DNA from: Siniperca chuatsi
Taxonomy: Eukaryota > Chordata > Actinopteri > Centrarchiformes > Sinipercidae
Length of the DNA stretch: 64,000 bases
Direction of reading: 5' to 3'
Assembly (NCBI RefSeq): GCF_020085105.1
Contig: NC_058056.1
Location: 14,241,929-14,305,928 of the forward strand
Translations under genes and position numbers: made by a program
Shown here: piece after piece, positions 31,901 through 45,117 of the stretch
Layout: the number at the start of each line of letters is the position of its first letter
Position numbering within the stretch: the first letter of the stretch is position 1
The notes under the pieces: generated by a model
What the model was told of the DNA's origin: nothing
Database searches by the model: none
What the model saw: only the letters and a program-made list of their open reading frames with translations

Positions 31901-34900
31901 ACTAGCCTAATAAAGTTAAACTGAAATAAAAAACTACAAGCAATTGATTTAATTCACAGATCTCATACTTGGGTTTTTTTTAACCGTATACAAATGTCAA
32001 ACTAAAAAGAAAATTCTGCTTGTTTATTTTGCCTGATAAACAATAGGATGATGAGAAACACTTGTACCTTCCAGTGTGTTGTGACACAGTAGTACACAGC
32101 TCTACTGCTGCTCTCGCCTCCTCTGTCTCTTCTCCACCTGCTACTGCATGGAAATCTAGGCAGAATTGACACCATTATTTAATCATCCTTGTTATTGTAC
32201 AGCATTCTGAGATAGTTCAGTAAATGGTACATATCAGTAGTATTGTTAGATTAGAATGTTTGATTGAGGTTTTTGTTGTGTGTACCTGTAGAAGACAGGA
32301 GGATCTGCAGCATGTGAGCCATGGTGACCAGATGCAGAATGTGCAGGTGGTTGTAGGCAGAGCTGACAGCAGACGGCTGTAGGTCTACAGCCTCCTCCTG
32401 GTACAGTGAGGGTACAGACAACACCAACCCCACCTGACATAACACACAAGAACACATACACCATTAACAAAAAATGAAAATTCTAGCATGTTAACAAATG
32501 CAAGTAAAAGCTTTAAATTGGGAGAAAATGTAATTCAACAGAACTTGAGAGATGAGAACAAGAAGAGTTTAAGTCATTAAGTCATCCTGGAAGAAATCGC
32601 CCGCAGCCTAGAGGTGGTCATCATTCTCAACAGAGCTTTCCCTTTAGGGGAAACCTACCAGAAGATGGAAGAAGTCCACCTCCAGAAGAGAAGGAGTATT
32701 CTTTCTGCTCATGACTGGTAGCAAGACTGGGGAAAGAGGTCGCACTTATCACCACAAGGCAAATAGACAGGAAAGCACCCTTTATTTACAGTATATAGCA
32801 AATTTCATACACAGGGGAAAACAGAATGTGCTTTACATGACAAGGAAAACTGTACAATTACGTCCAATGGATAGATAAATATGATGTATTCTTAAAAGAC
32901 CACATACCCCCAAACATGTCTGTGAAGTGCCTTTGAATGACAGCCTGGGAGCTCTTAAGTCTTTGAGCTGCAGAAAACTGAACGATTGCCTTCAGACCTG
33001 CAAGCTAAAATAGAGAAGCATTTCACAAAAGTGATCTGACAAAGTTAAACCCAAACCCATACAGTGCATGCATTGTGTGACAGCTGTTCACTAGTCAATA
33101 TGTGGCATCCAACCTGTCTGTTTTGTAAGGACCCAAAGAGTGGCTTGCCCTCTTCCTGCAATATGTTTTCTGTGAAGACATGCAAACATATTTTGAGAAT
33201 TGCAAAAACATGAAACGTGACAGAGTGACACAATAAGCCAACTCTTACTGTACCTATGGCCTGAATAGTGAAGGCACATGTGTTCCAAGTCATAAGGGGC
33301 ACACGTGGGCACAGTTCATTGGGTGCCGTCTGCAGCCCCACCCTGTGGACTGTGGTGGCACAGACAACCAGCATCTCCACTATGCTGTCTGAGATCTTCC
33401 TCCTAAAAACAACCAGCAGCAGAGAATTCAGACTGCTGTGCTACAGGAAACATAGATACTTGAGAAAAACTGAAGGAGCTGACAGTTTCACTCACGGTTC
33501 TTGTACTCCATAGCTAAGAATGGATCTAAAGTCTGGCTGGCCCTCTCCACACATCCCCACATCCCCATCAACACTACTGCCTTCTGTGTTGCAATCTGCA
33601 TGAGAGAGAGAGAGAAAATCATCAATTATCTCATGTCACATCATCACCGGAGTATCACACATTACAAACTAGGCATAATGACATTTGATGGTAACTGCCG
33701 AAGCAGAAGAACTGATATTAAATTTTAAGGTGAGCCGCAATCAGAAAACAGGTGCATGAAGAGACTAGCATGTGAAGATGGTTTGCTGCAAATTAAAACT
33801 TTTCTGGAGGATATAGCAATGCTTTTTCCTGTGCCATTGCTGTTCACCCATTGAAAGAGATGTAATTATTGTATGTTGCGTATGTCCTCTTACCATTATC
33901 CTGAGTGACTGACTTTAGTCCTTTAATCCTGGCAGAGAGGATCTGGATCCAGCGAGGCAGGGTCAAATGTTGTCCAATTATCTCTGCATTTTCACTACAC
34001 AGATGAAACAAATATTCAAATAACTTTTATACATTTGTGCAACCAACAATTCATCGCAGATTGGCCTGAAGAAGGTGGGCTGGACTTACTAGTTAAACAT
34101 TAGTGGTTCCAATGGGATAAGAGGGACAACAGTATTGCACAGACTCTTGCACAGGGGACACAAGTACTCCCCATTCTCCAGGTCGATGATCAGCTCAGCA
34201 TGGAGCCGGTTCCTGGTCGTATTCTGAACAGCCTCAAAATATCTGAAAAATGCAGAGTTTAACAAATGAACTGTCAATCGTGCACTGAAAGAATAATAAC
34301 TAGCAAATTTGTTTCATGTAATAACTCACTTCTGCCAACACGTGGCATGCATGACATGTCCGCAGCTGCCAGTGTGGGTCCCAACTGCCAGTTCAGGAGG
34401 CATGAAGAGGGGATATGATGTCCCTGTCCCTTTAAGGGTGAACAATGAACATGTTTAATTTTCCCCATCAAATTACAGTTTTAAATTAAATTAAATGATT
34501 AGTGAATTGAGACTGACCATCTGCTCTGTTGGTCGGTATCTTTCCTCTGCACTGTGTGAGAACTGTGGACCTCTGGACACACGCAGTCAGTACCATGGCT
34601 TGAGCCTGGGCTGCCACTTCCTGTTCTTCCTGGCAAAGAATGCAGGTGAGCACCTCCCTCTCTGCTGGAGTGGACCCTCGGTGAGGCCCGATGGCTACAC
34701 ACAGCTCCATCTGCTCCATGGCACAGCTAGAGGAATAAACATAACCCAAACTAGAATTAGTCAAATTAATTTAGTTTGGATCTTTATCTCCTGCCAGCTA
34801 AACACACACATGGGTTTTGTTTTGTTTTTGTTTTTTTCTATGGTCCTGCTCACCTCTCAGTGGTTGTAACAGGCTCTCCCTGTGTCCCGCTCTCTGGCAT

Positions 34901-37900
34901 GTTGTCATACAGCATCTTGTTTGATTCAATGAAGTTTTTCTGCATTGCTGACATCTGGGCCATAATCTTCTGCCGGTGGAGTTTGGCTGCCTCTGCCTTT
35001 CTTTTGCGCTCAGCCTTCTCTTTGTCCTGAGCACTCTGGAATAAAAACAAGTCAGACAGCAAAACTTTTCTATTAATTCTATTCTATTTCTTATAATTTC
35101 AGAAGAGGGCTTGACTGACGGCTAGTTTGCATTTGCCACCTTGAACTCCTGTTCTAGGTATTACTGCCCAGGGCCCTCTTTGAGCAAGCGTACAGTCAAG
35201 TCAATTGTATTGTTACATTCACATTATTAAAAATTCATCATTCATTGTTCTTTACCTCTTCGGGCTTGGTTGTCTCCATGCTCATGGAGGCTGTTGGACT
35301 GGACTTCTCTCTAAGGCACTTGACAATCTCAAACATCTAGCAGAAAAATATAAAATTAAAATGGTGACGGTAACTGGAAAATAAATGCATCCATCCATGA
35401 TAGAAACTGTAATGTAAATGATAAAAATACAGAATGAAAATTGGCTAACTGAATAGCCTACCTGTAGGACCCATTTGACCATGTCTTTTTGAGCTTCAAG
35501 GGAAGGAACAGCCTTAATCTTGGACAACAAGAGGAACACTGACTTGCCGTGTTCTGAACCAATTTCTGGAAGAAGAGAGGAGACATTTATGTCAGAAAAT
35601 TCACAAAACCAAACCAGTTTATTGCTGTCAGAACAATGATGAAATGTGAATGAGTGACACAAAACAATTGGTTTTCACTCACTGCGGGCCTTAAGGCTGA
35701 AATCAAAGGTCACTTCCTCCACAGTGCTATCTTCAAGCTGTGTTTTCTCTTCAAGCAATGCCTGACCTATCAAGTGCAGGGCCTGTGTGGTAAATGCATA
35801 CATTTTGTTATAGCAAGTGGTTTGAGTAATAAATAGCAAAGGCAGAGCATGGTAGACTCTGTAAAGGAAAAAAACAGATGTAATGTGTACCCTCTGGATC
35901 ATGGCTTCTGTCCAGTGAGTCGCCCGGTCCTCTGCAGCTCTCTGCAGAACGCGTCTCAGGACATGGATGATAATGTCACAGCAGAGCAGACGCACTATGC
36001 TGGAGAAAGCTGGGCAGAAGGCTGGGGGCACCGGAGGGCGCAGAGCTGAGAACAAACACAAATAGAGGGAATGTTAGTAGGGCTGATTCATTAGCAAATG
36101 GAGTACAGAAGATTGTCACATTCTTGGAGCTGTACGGAGGCCTGTGCAGAGCAAAGACATTGGTCACCTTTATCATTGCTCTCCTGAGTCCTCCTCTTCT
36201 TCTGGGACTCTTCCGCCTACAACAAGTAAAAGATGAGAATGAAATGAGGAATATTCAACAGAAGTTGTGTCTATTTAGTGTAAAACTGGTGTTGAGACAT
36301 TGCTCTACCTTGCTATGCTGAGATCTTGAATAATGGTAGAAGAAGGGGTTGAATTCTACCAGACGCTCTTTTTTTACTTCGTACAACCCATGTCCTGAAA
36401 CTCCTGGTTTTCTAAAAACAAAGGCAAAATAGACATTAAACCCACTCCGAAATGACTGTTAAGATAAAACTCATAAGCTCTTTCACAGTCATTACATACT
36501 TGAAGGTGGCAACTTTGGTAATTACAGTCTCCAGGCCTGTTTCATGGCTCTCCTACAAAGAAAACATTTTGAACTCGTTTTTAAATGAGTAAACCAAGAA
36601 AAGAACTCTATAATTTAGACTGTTCATGTAGCTTACGTTCTCCGGCAGACCCTTGACCAGGCTACTATGAGCCATGGGCTCAATGCACAGCAGGTGAATA
36701 ACCTCCCTCATTGTCACGTCCTCTTTGGTTACCTGACTGATACCGGGGACATAGCGCTCACCTGGAAACACAACACTGGTCAGACACTATAGTATGGTTC
36801 ATATCCAACCAACTAACTTCCCAAGTTTGATTAGTTGAATGTGACACTGTACCAACGATGACGATAAGGAGGAACAGCATCTCTTCTGTCAAACGATTCC
36901 ACTGTATCAGTTCATCCTGGAAATTGAGTTGCACTTAAGTTAATAAGTTTGGTGGCACGACAACATTTTTTCAGAATGATTATTGAGGTAATGCTTACCT
37001 GGTCTTTGCTTGAGCAACTTCCATTAAAATAATCGAAGAGCTCAAATCTCAACAAGATTAGCATGAGGAAGTGGTTGGGGTCCATTTTGGAAGCAGCTAT
37101 CTGTAAACAATTTGTGGGGAGGGTGATATGTTACCATATTGTGTATATATAAAAAGTAAAGGGTAAGAGCATGAGAAAAATTCTACGTCTGTCACCAACC
37201 TGAAGCATGAGAATGTCCTTATCGTACATCTCGTCCCTGCATTTTACATCCTGATAGTAGAAGACCTGATCATGTAAAACAACAATTAATTTACTTGTCA
37301 TTTATTAATTGAAGAAATAACAGAGAGAATAAATACAGAATAAAAACAATCCCTTGAACATCCAAAGAATGCAGTATACCTGGCTGACCAATGAGAGCCC
37401 ATTTCTCCGCCACATTTCAGCTGAGACCTGTGCAGCCAGCACCACACAGCGCAGAGGATGCTCTGCCAGCTGGGTGTGCTCATAACTTTCCTGCAACAGA
37501 CAGAAAGAAACCTTAACTCTCAACAGCCAGCAGTGGTTAAGATTGTTCCTTCAATAAACACAACACAGCATATGCTGAATATCTGCTCACTGACTCACTG
37601 ACACCAGTAGCTTACTAAACATTTAAATCATTGTGGGGTGTTTTTCATGTCACTTACAGGATCATCCAGACGTTCAATTGCCCCTGTTCTGCACAGAAGT
37701 ACATACAGGCCTGAGGATCACAATGTACAGAGCAGTAAGCTCACAGCTGACAGAAAAAATACCAATAAATCACTGAGAGTCTCAAATATTAGTTCTCCTA
37801 CCAGCCAGTAGCCTGGAGATGGGCAGATGTATGCTGACAGGCTCCTGAGACACTTTGTATGGACAAACATGGAGGATGTGCTTGCACATGTAGTAGTCAG

Positions 37901-40900
37901 TGGCCTCCCTGTGGAAGGGCTGGTTACTGCACTGCATCAGGACTTTGTGGCACTCTTTAAATGCAAACAGCAAGATCTCTTCCTGGGGGGGGGCAAACAA
38001 GCAATAATTGACCACAGCAATTCACTCCTCTCTTCTATATTTCTGCTACTTCTAAGTGAATGGACAGTGAGGGGGTTTCAAAGCTATGCTCCCTCTATTT
38101 GTGAGATAACTCTATTGTTTGATGGACAAATTGCAAGACAACTCACATCAGAGGAACACCAGTCCTGAAACATAGCAAGAATGTGGCGGAGCTGGATCTG
38201 AAGAGAAAAGCCAGCCTCCCATTCTGGCTCTACAGCAATGTGTTGACCAAACTGGCGCTTCACCTCCTCCATACCCTGATAAGGACAGTGCAAGGATTCA
38301 TTAAATATGTGGTTTGTCAAGTTACCATAACCTGATGTAATAGTCCTGCTATTACACACTATCAAAGAATGAATCAGGGTTGAAATAAATATTACCTGCA
38401 TGCATTTGAGAAACCCAAGAAAGACTTTGAACCCCTCTATGAACTCTGTCCGCAGCTCTTCAGTCCATATTGAGGGTTTACTGATCAGAATATACCTGAG
38501 AGAGACACATACGTTACATCTTAGATAAAGACCAAGAAAGTTAGGAATGAAGATTTTGTTCAAATTGTTTCCTGTTTAATGACCTGAGGTCGTGGAAGAT
38601 GACCTGGATGCGTGAGAACTTGTCTGAGTTGTAGCCAAGGAAGAAGAAGCGATTGTTGACATCCAGATGTTCACGCAGCAATTCCATGACTGTATCGACT
38701 ATCACTTTAATGACATTCGCCTCTTCGATCAGCTGTCTGGCCTAGAGAAGGAATAGGAATGTGAGGATAGAGATGGCTGCTAAGGCACAGATATGTTGTA
38801 TGTCTGTGGTCTTCTTAAAGAAGCACAAATATTAAAAGACATATAATACTTACCCCACTATAACATAACATCTACAATGATGCCCTAACTACAAACAACA
38901 CTTACCAATGTGGGCACAGTGAATATCTGAACAGACAGAGCAGTGATGGATATACTCCTCTCATGGTCGTCATTTATGAAGTCCTTTTGCAGCTGCTTAA
39001 AGTGCTGAAAAGACAAAGATGGGGCATGTATTAATTTAAGCAAGTGAAAGAAGTGCAAAAAAATTTACATTCACCTATTTTTTTTTACCTTTGTAAACTC
39101 AATTGCAAAAAGCCTCTTGAACTCTGTGTCCATTAGCATGCTACAGAAAATTAGTTCATGTACTATCTTGCGAGCTCCTTGAGGAAATAAGAAAAAAATC
39201 TTCATGTTAGTGTCATATGGATTCGAGTTAAGATTAAAAGATTAAGCTCTTATTCTATGTGAAAATCAAACTCAGATCTACTTGCCTTTGTACATCCTGG
39301 CATCGTGCAGCATGAGTCTGCTGATGAGGCAAGGTCGGTCTCCGTCTGCATTGGTCTCTAGCGCCACCTGACAGAAGGCCTGCCTGAAGCCCACTGCACA
39401 AGACACACACAGGTTCCCAGTCACATGTCATGCAACTGTGCATGGACAACTGAGCATTAAGGTGTAGATAAGTTTTCTAAAAAAAAAGGTACATGTCAAA
39501 GGTGCGCAACCAATAAATAAAGCTGTGAGTTTGTGTGGTGCAAGTATGGTGACAATGATGGTAGCACCTGAGTAACTGATGATCTTTTGAAACCAGGAGC
39601 CAAGGTGCAGAGCAAAAGTTTGATGAGCCATTACTGCTGCGTGAAGGATTTCCACACGTAGTGGCTGCAGGGAAATGTGTTCAGAGTTGGACTGCAATAT
39701 AGCAGTAAAAGAGTTAGAGCTCACTTATTTCAGGTTCAAGACTAAACATCATTCTAAATTTCTAAATCAATGTCTAAACTGGTGTAGAGTTAGTGGCTGG
39801 TGTTTACCCTGATGAGCTCTTTTGCTTGCTGGCAGGAACGAAGGGTTCCTCTCTTTACTGCCCGCCGACCCTGTGCAACAGTTAACAATAATTACATAAT
39901 GGCATAATCTGCAATGGATATGATGAATGCAATTATGGAAACAGATTCAAATCAATTTCCCATTGACATGACAGTATTGTAAAGGAAAAGTCAAGAGCAA
40001 ATAAAACCAAAAAATACCTCCTTGTCAATAAGTGCTGTGTGTGTCTGTGCTTCAGCCACATCACAGTTAACAGAATGCTGCAGGGTGTAGGTCACATGGT
40101 CATACGAGTGGTGCTCATCATTGTACAGTACACAGTAGTATGCATTGTCTTTTGTCCTGCATGGATTGAGAAATACACCGTTAGGTTGAGTGCTTTGCAT
40201 ATAGATTTATGTGTTTTGCATGCAATTAGACAGGCCATACCGGGGCTGGAGCTCAGCTGATAGCTCCAAGTTCTCCTCCCATACCAAGAAATCTGTGACG
40301 TATTGCAGCAGTACCCGGAAAAGTTTCTCAGCGCGCTCATATAACTCGGGCTCCAACCCACACTCATCCTGCACAAAATCAGAGAATCACACGGGACTCA
40401 CATTTTTGAGCACACCACTAACACTCTCAGGCGGTCTCTTGCTTCAATAGTAAAGTACTTGAAACACTGTCTTAGACTTACAGTATCAGAAACATTTCTC
40501 ACACATTTTGTGACAACAAACATTTGTTAGTGACATCAATATTGAACCTAGAGTGATTTAATAAATATGTTGCTGTGTTTTTTTCACAAGTGTTTTTTTC
40601 TAATATAACTTTCCAAGTTTAAGACTGACATGGACAAAGTTTGCTGTAATAACCTTTATTAATTCCCTATTTCCTGTGTCACCAGCAGTGACTCTATAAT
40701 AGGAACTGGTCTACAGATTTTGCTTAATAAGAGCTAAACAGGCAGCTGGCCTGGTAAAGTTAACATCAAATTCCTTGAGAGCAAACATTCCCCATAGCAG
40801 CTATTTCATACAAATGGCTGACATTTGACACATAAACCAAACAAAACATACAGTGAGTATGTGTATTTACACCAGTCTCTACGTCACACTACTGTGTGAG

Positions 40901-42580
40901 AACAAGCTCTGGAATCTGCAACAATCTAAACAATGAGGGGTCTGAAACAGCATGATGGGTTTTCATGTTCAGTGTGGAGATGCTTTCATGGCCATGCGAT
41001 GTGTCACTGATTGTTAAACACAGGTTCAGATCTGGTGTAAAAAAACACAAAGCAGCCTCCCAGACTCGGGCCAGTGATGTCTGTTAATAGAAGCACCTGC
41101 TGTTTATGGAAACAGGCACAGAGCCATCAAGATGTACATCTGCTCATAGCCCAGCATGATCTTATCAGAGAAAAGCCCAAACACTGTGATCAGCAAAGAA
41201 AGGCCTGACAAACAACTGCTGAACAGTAACAACCAATCATCAAAATGTGTCCCAGGGGCAATTTGGTAGGAGAAGCTATAAAGGGAATACAGTTCTGCAC
41301 AGTTCAGCAGGATTTAAGCAATTGTAGAAAGGCTGCTCTCAATCAGTCTCACTGACAACTCTTTTCCACCAGCTTTCATGCACTCAATCACCCTCCTAAT
41401 CTCTTAACCTAGTTATAAATTTTCTCAGTTGGTGCAGGTCAACAATATGCTTTTCTTTCTCGTTTCCGGAGCCTAAGCCACAGCCAAGAGAGCGGCACCC
41501 AGGACTAAGATGGGAAAATAAGCATTCTGGGGTTCACTGACACAGAATGGGACAAGTGCGCCCCTCCCACGTCCCTCTTTCCGCTCTATTATGTAACTTA
41601 CCGTAACCATGGCAGTGGCTGCCCCTGGGTCGTGTTTGGAGCAACAGGGGCCAATCTTCCAGGCTTCTACATCCCCACAATCACAGAAGCCCCCACCTGA
41701 TGACGCGTGCATCTGTGGAAAAAAAGTACATACTTTATGTCACTGAGAGTGATTAATGGATACACGCAACAGCAATTAAGTTATACAACTGCTTTAACTG
41801 TGGGAATGCATTATTACGCAACACTGGGGTTCCAACATGAAAGGCCAAACATAAGTCCTATAATGATTTGAAATTAATCAATCACAGATCTTAGTGTATC
41901 TAGAAATGGGCCGTAGAGCAGGGTAATCAAGTTGACATTATAGCGCACAGGAGTGGATCACAGAGAATAGGGATTGACAAGGGCACGGTAAGGATGCTTT
42001 AATTTGTGTGGGCCCATATAGAGATGTAAATTCTCAGAACACAAATCCAATGATGAGTGACATTATATTATTCCCATTTATCCAAGGAGGAACAAGCTGA
42101 CTGTGGCTGATTAATGTACTCAAATAAAACATGTTAATTTGGATTTCATTAAAAATTTAAACAGTTATATTGACACCAACCTTGTAACGATGGCTTTTGT
42201 GCACGCTATCCTGGAAGCAGTCCATGCACAGAACACAAGTGGGATCTATGGCACAGTCCCTGCAATAAGAAGACATGCCACTTTAGTTACTGTAAAAACT
42301 GCATGACGACCTCTCCTACATTAACCAAACGTATACTTCGATGTAAACATCCACAGTGTAAACTTGATGAGCACATAAACTTTAGTTGTATTTTGTGTTG
42401 ATATTGATTCACTGTCATTGGCTGCATATTATATTTATTATGTATCACAGTATTCCTTATTTTAAAATTACTCATTATATTAAGTGACTTGCAACTAAAA
42501 TGTTTGTAGTTGTCAAGTTGTTAAGAATATTTTTTGTCATATAGTATATACTCTTTATTAAGAGTATATTACTAAAGTAC

Positions 42581-42623
<43 letters not shown>

Positions 42624-44866
42624 GAATACAGTGACAGTGCCTTCCCTTGTTCATAGAGAATATCTACTGGGATACACCACTGACTTTTATTATGTCTAAT
42701 TATGCAAGGACATACCAGTCATTTCTTAAATACAACTCATGTTGACATAAAATGCAAATGACAGCTTTGGGAAGGAAATTGAAAAAAACTACAGCAAAAA
42801 CTGATGGACGAGCAGATGCACATATGTAAGTGAGTGATACGGTATTTTGCATCATTCAGGTCCACTCACGGACTGCCCCATACTGAAACCTAAGAGATTC
42901 TACTCATTAACTATTCATTTTTAACACTTAGCCTAAATACTGTAGGGTTGTCATGTAATTAGATAACCATAGAACTAAAACCTATTGAGGCCAAACTATT
43001 CACTCCAAAAGTACTTAACGATGTCAAATATCCTCCATGTACGTATATTCCTGTCTTTGAACTCTTTGGCTTTATACCTCATCCAGTAACCCCAGATTCC
43101 ACTGGGGCTTAATACTGTGCGAATACTTTTTGATACTGGCATTTCATAAATGTTAGCCCAAATGTTAGTTACTGACAACAACAAATAAATATTTTGTATT
43201 TTAATCATAACTACTATTATTATTGCTTATTGGTATAATTTATTTTTACAGAAGATCAGAGGGTCTATTCAGACCTGCAGGAGTAGACGGTCTCTCCTTC
43301 TTTGAAGACACGTCCACATAGCTGGGAGGAGGTGCTGCCCTGCTTGAGCTTCTCCAGACCCTCCTGAGGATCCTCTCCAAACAGGAAACACTCCAGAGGG
43401 TGGAGGAGTCGGCTCTGCTTGAGCTCCTCTTCTTCCTGAGGGCTGGACTCCTTCTTCAGGCAGAATATCTGTGGCACCTGCTCCTTCAGGTAGCGGAGCA
43501 GCTCCGCCCTGCTGTCTGCTGCCTCCAGCCATTCCTGCAGGACAAAAGTGAAGAGCATGACTGTTTGGCAATGGGAAAATGTGTACCCCAACCAGCCTGA
43601 CATCAAATTGAAAAAGCTTACGTGAGAAAAAAATAAGAATTACTAATTGGTTTCTATTAACTTAAAGCTAGGGTAGGTAACGTTGGAGAAACTAGCAAGA
43701 GACAGCTAGATTTTGAAAGTATCCAGCTGAAAAAATCTTCCACCCCCTCCCTTCAGGCCTCCCTCCAAAGCCACTCCCCAAAACACATTTTCATGTGTTC
43801 ATTCAACAAATATAACAAAAACTGCTTCTGAAATACATTACCTACCCTAGATTATTATTAGTAGGGAATTTGTCACACTGCTTCCATCGAATGATGAGTG
43901 AATTTCATTAAGAAACATGTAGTAGTTTTAAATAATATAAACATTTTTACAGTACTCACAGCTGTGCATTAACTTTGATTTCTATATAGTGCCCTGTTTT
44001 ACCACATGTATTTCTCTGGGATTTGTTCAATTCAACTTCCAGCCAACAGCCAACTTAAGTGATTGGTTGAAATGGTTAGGTGAAAACAATAATGATGATG
44101 TGTTTAGTGTTTATTTTAACTGCATATATGCTGGCGGTTATACACTGTAGCTGCATACTGTACGTGGACGCTGGAGCTACACTAGATATCCAATAATTTT
44201 CATATTTTATAGTGCTGGTTCTGCAAGTGTAATAGGCCACATCTACAAACAATGCCTGTCATTTCTGTCAGTTTTGTCTGTTGTCCTCAAGTCAATTTAA
44301 CTGTAAGCTGTAACTGTAAATATCTAGGTAGGTCAGATTAACTTTCACACTGCGAACATCGTCTGGGACTGGTTTATAACTGACAAAACGTTGCAAGAGT
44401 TTGAGGTCCGAAATCAGTCGGGACGATGGTGCTCAAAATTTATAAACTCATGTCAACTCATGTTGTGGCGCTTTGGACAAAAGCGAACACCAAAATACCA
44501 CAGGATGGAGATTAACACACTACGGAGAATACAGCCATATTTTCCCCGACTGGGTTGTCTGCTCTAACAAGTCCTGACTCCAAAACCAGCAAAATACACT
44601 CACTATTGGTGAGGAGGAAATATTGTAGCCTCTGCAGAGACATTTTAACCATTTACGTAGCTAGCACAGGAGCTAACCATGAACGCTAGCCTGGTAACTA
44701 GTACCCTCTAACTGCGCGGTTAAACTATATTGACCAGAGAAACTAACACATTATACTTCCGTGCTTTGTCCCTGGGTCTTAGTAACCACTGTCAGCTATA
44801 TTAGCTATTTAAAAATCATACCTTGCTGAGCTGCAGTCCGTCTAGGGATTTCTCACCCTCCGCCAT
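28926..44866 (-). CDS. ubr1: E3 ubiquitin-protein ligase UBR1 (N-recognin)
   Basis: Forty-seven exons on the minus strand, the number I recall for human UBR1, join to about 1,742 residues: 1 44822-44866, 2 43275-43534, 3 42181-42259, 4 41602-41712, 5 40241-40368, 6 40018-40156, 9 39286-39393, 12 38584-38741, 15 37802-37982, 21 36637-36761, 25 35891-36045, 30 34518-34726, 32 34090-34242, 35 33254-33402, 38 32659-32728, 39 32286-32433, 41 30762-30898, 45 29987-30157, 47 28926-29067, with the rest between. The UBR box is clear ([39 protein letters not shown]), followed by the ClpS-like region, the [20 protein letters not shown] basic helix, the RING-H2 (CILCQEEQE ... [14 protein letters not shown] ... 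CPLCKSL) and the C-terminal UAIN-type domain ([14 protein letters not shown]). [16 protein letters not shown] and [16 protein letters not shown] match UBR1 over UBR2. UBR1 binds basic and bulky N-terminal residues for proteasomal degradation. Exon 38 shows an apparent 1-nt deletion, and the intron after exon 9 has a GC donor. Confidence 0.96.
31217..31247. repeat. Near-perfect palindrome in ubr1 intron 40
   Basis: Two 14-nt arms (TTTTTTCAGGGAAA and its exact reverse complement) are separated by 3 nt. It could form a hairpin in DNA or RNA; no protein-binding family is implied. Confidence 0.85.
32583..32620 (+). repeat. Perfect 38-bp inverted copy of the last ubr1 exon, in intron 38
   Basis: The plus-strand sequence 32583-32620 is identical to the minus-strand (mRNA-sense) sequence of 28961-28998 in ubr1 exon 47, covering codons for [12 protein letters not shown]. 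It therefore lies antisense within ubr1 intron 38. Similarity stops sharply at both edges. Exact identity over 38 bp that includes third codon positions suggests a recent event. Confidence 0.93.
39178..39285 (-). other. GC-AG intron 9 of ubr1
   Basis: The exon ends AAAG and is followed by GCAAGT, the known strong context of GC donors. The next exon starts after CTCAAG, and the join [21 protein letters not shown] preserves frame and the UBR1 alignment. No usable GT donor keeps the frame at this place. Confidence 0.75.
42581..42623. repeat. (TCTA)n microsatellite
   Basis: About ten TCTA units in ubr1 intron 3. Confidence 0.95.
43668..43850. mobile_element. MITE with perfect 13-bp terminal inverted repeats
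   Basis: The ends are CTAGGGTAGGTAA (43668-43680) and TTACCTACCCTAG (43838-43850), exact inverted repeats around a 157-bp non-coding core, in ubr1 intron 1. This resembles a common fish miniature DNA transposon. No clear target duplication was seen and superfamily is undetermined. Confidence 0.8.
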
Positions 44867-44870
44867 ATTC
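44855..44870 (-). promoter_or_regulatory. ubr1 start context resembling a TISU/YY1 element
   Basis: The translation start reads GGAATATGGCGGAG on the minus strand. ATGGCGG at a first-exon start is the core of the TISU element, which binds YY1 and supports initiation from very short leaders in housekeeping genes. The flanks match only partly. Confidence 0.35.
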
Positions 44871-45100
44871 CATTTGCCGTAAAGGAGGAGGTGTCACTAG
44901 GAGACTGTTCTCCTTGTAATCGAAACCTTTTGCGACGCTGTTAGACCATAATTAGAATAGTCAGAAGTATCTAGATATAGTTAAGCACTCATAGCTTAGT
45001 CTAGTAACCAAATAGGATACTTGTTTGAAAATTTGCCTTTTTTATTAGTAATGTGCTTCTGGACAAAATAAGCATTTTGTAAACAACAAATTCTGCTAGA

Positions 45101-45117
45101 CTCGCCCTCTGGTGGCA
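45101..45117 (-). promoter_or_regulatory. CTCF-like motif upstream of ubr1
   Basis: The minus strand reads TGCCACCAGAGGGCGAG, which fits the CTCF core CCASYAGRKGGCRSY at all but one position. It lies about 240 bp upstream of the ubr1 start codon and 300 bp before the LINE. Occupancy is unknown. Confidence 0.45.
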
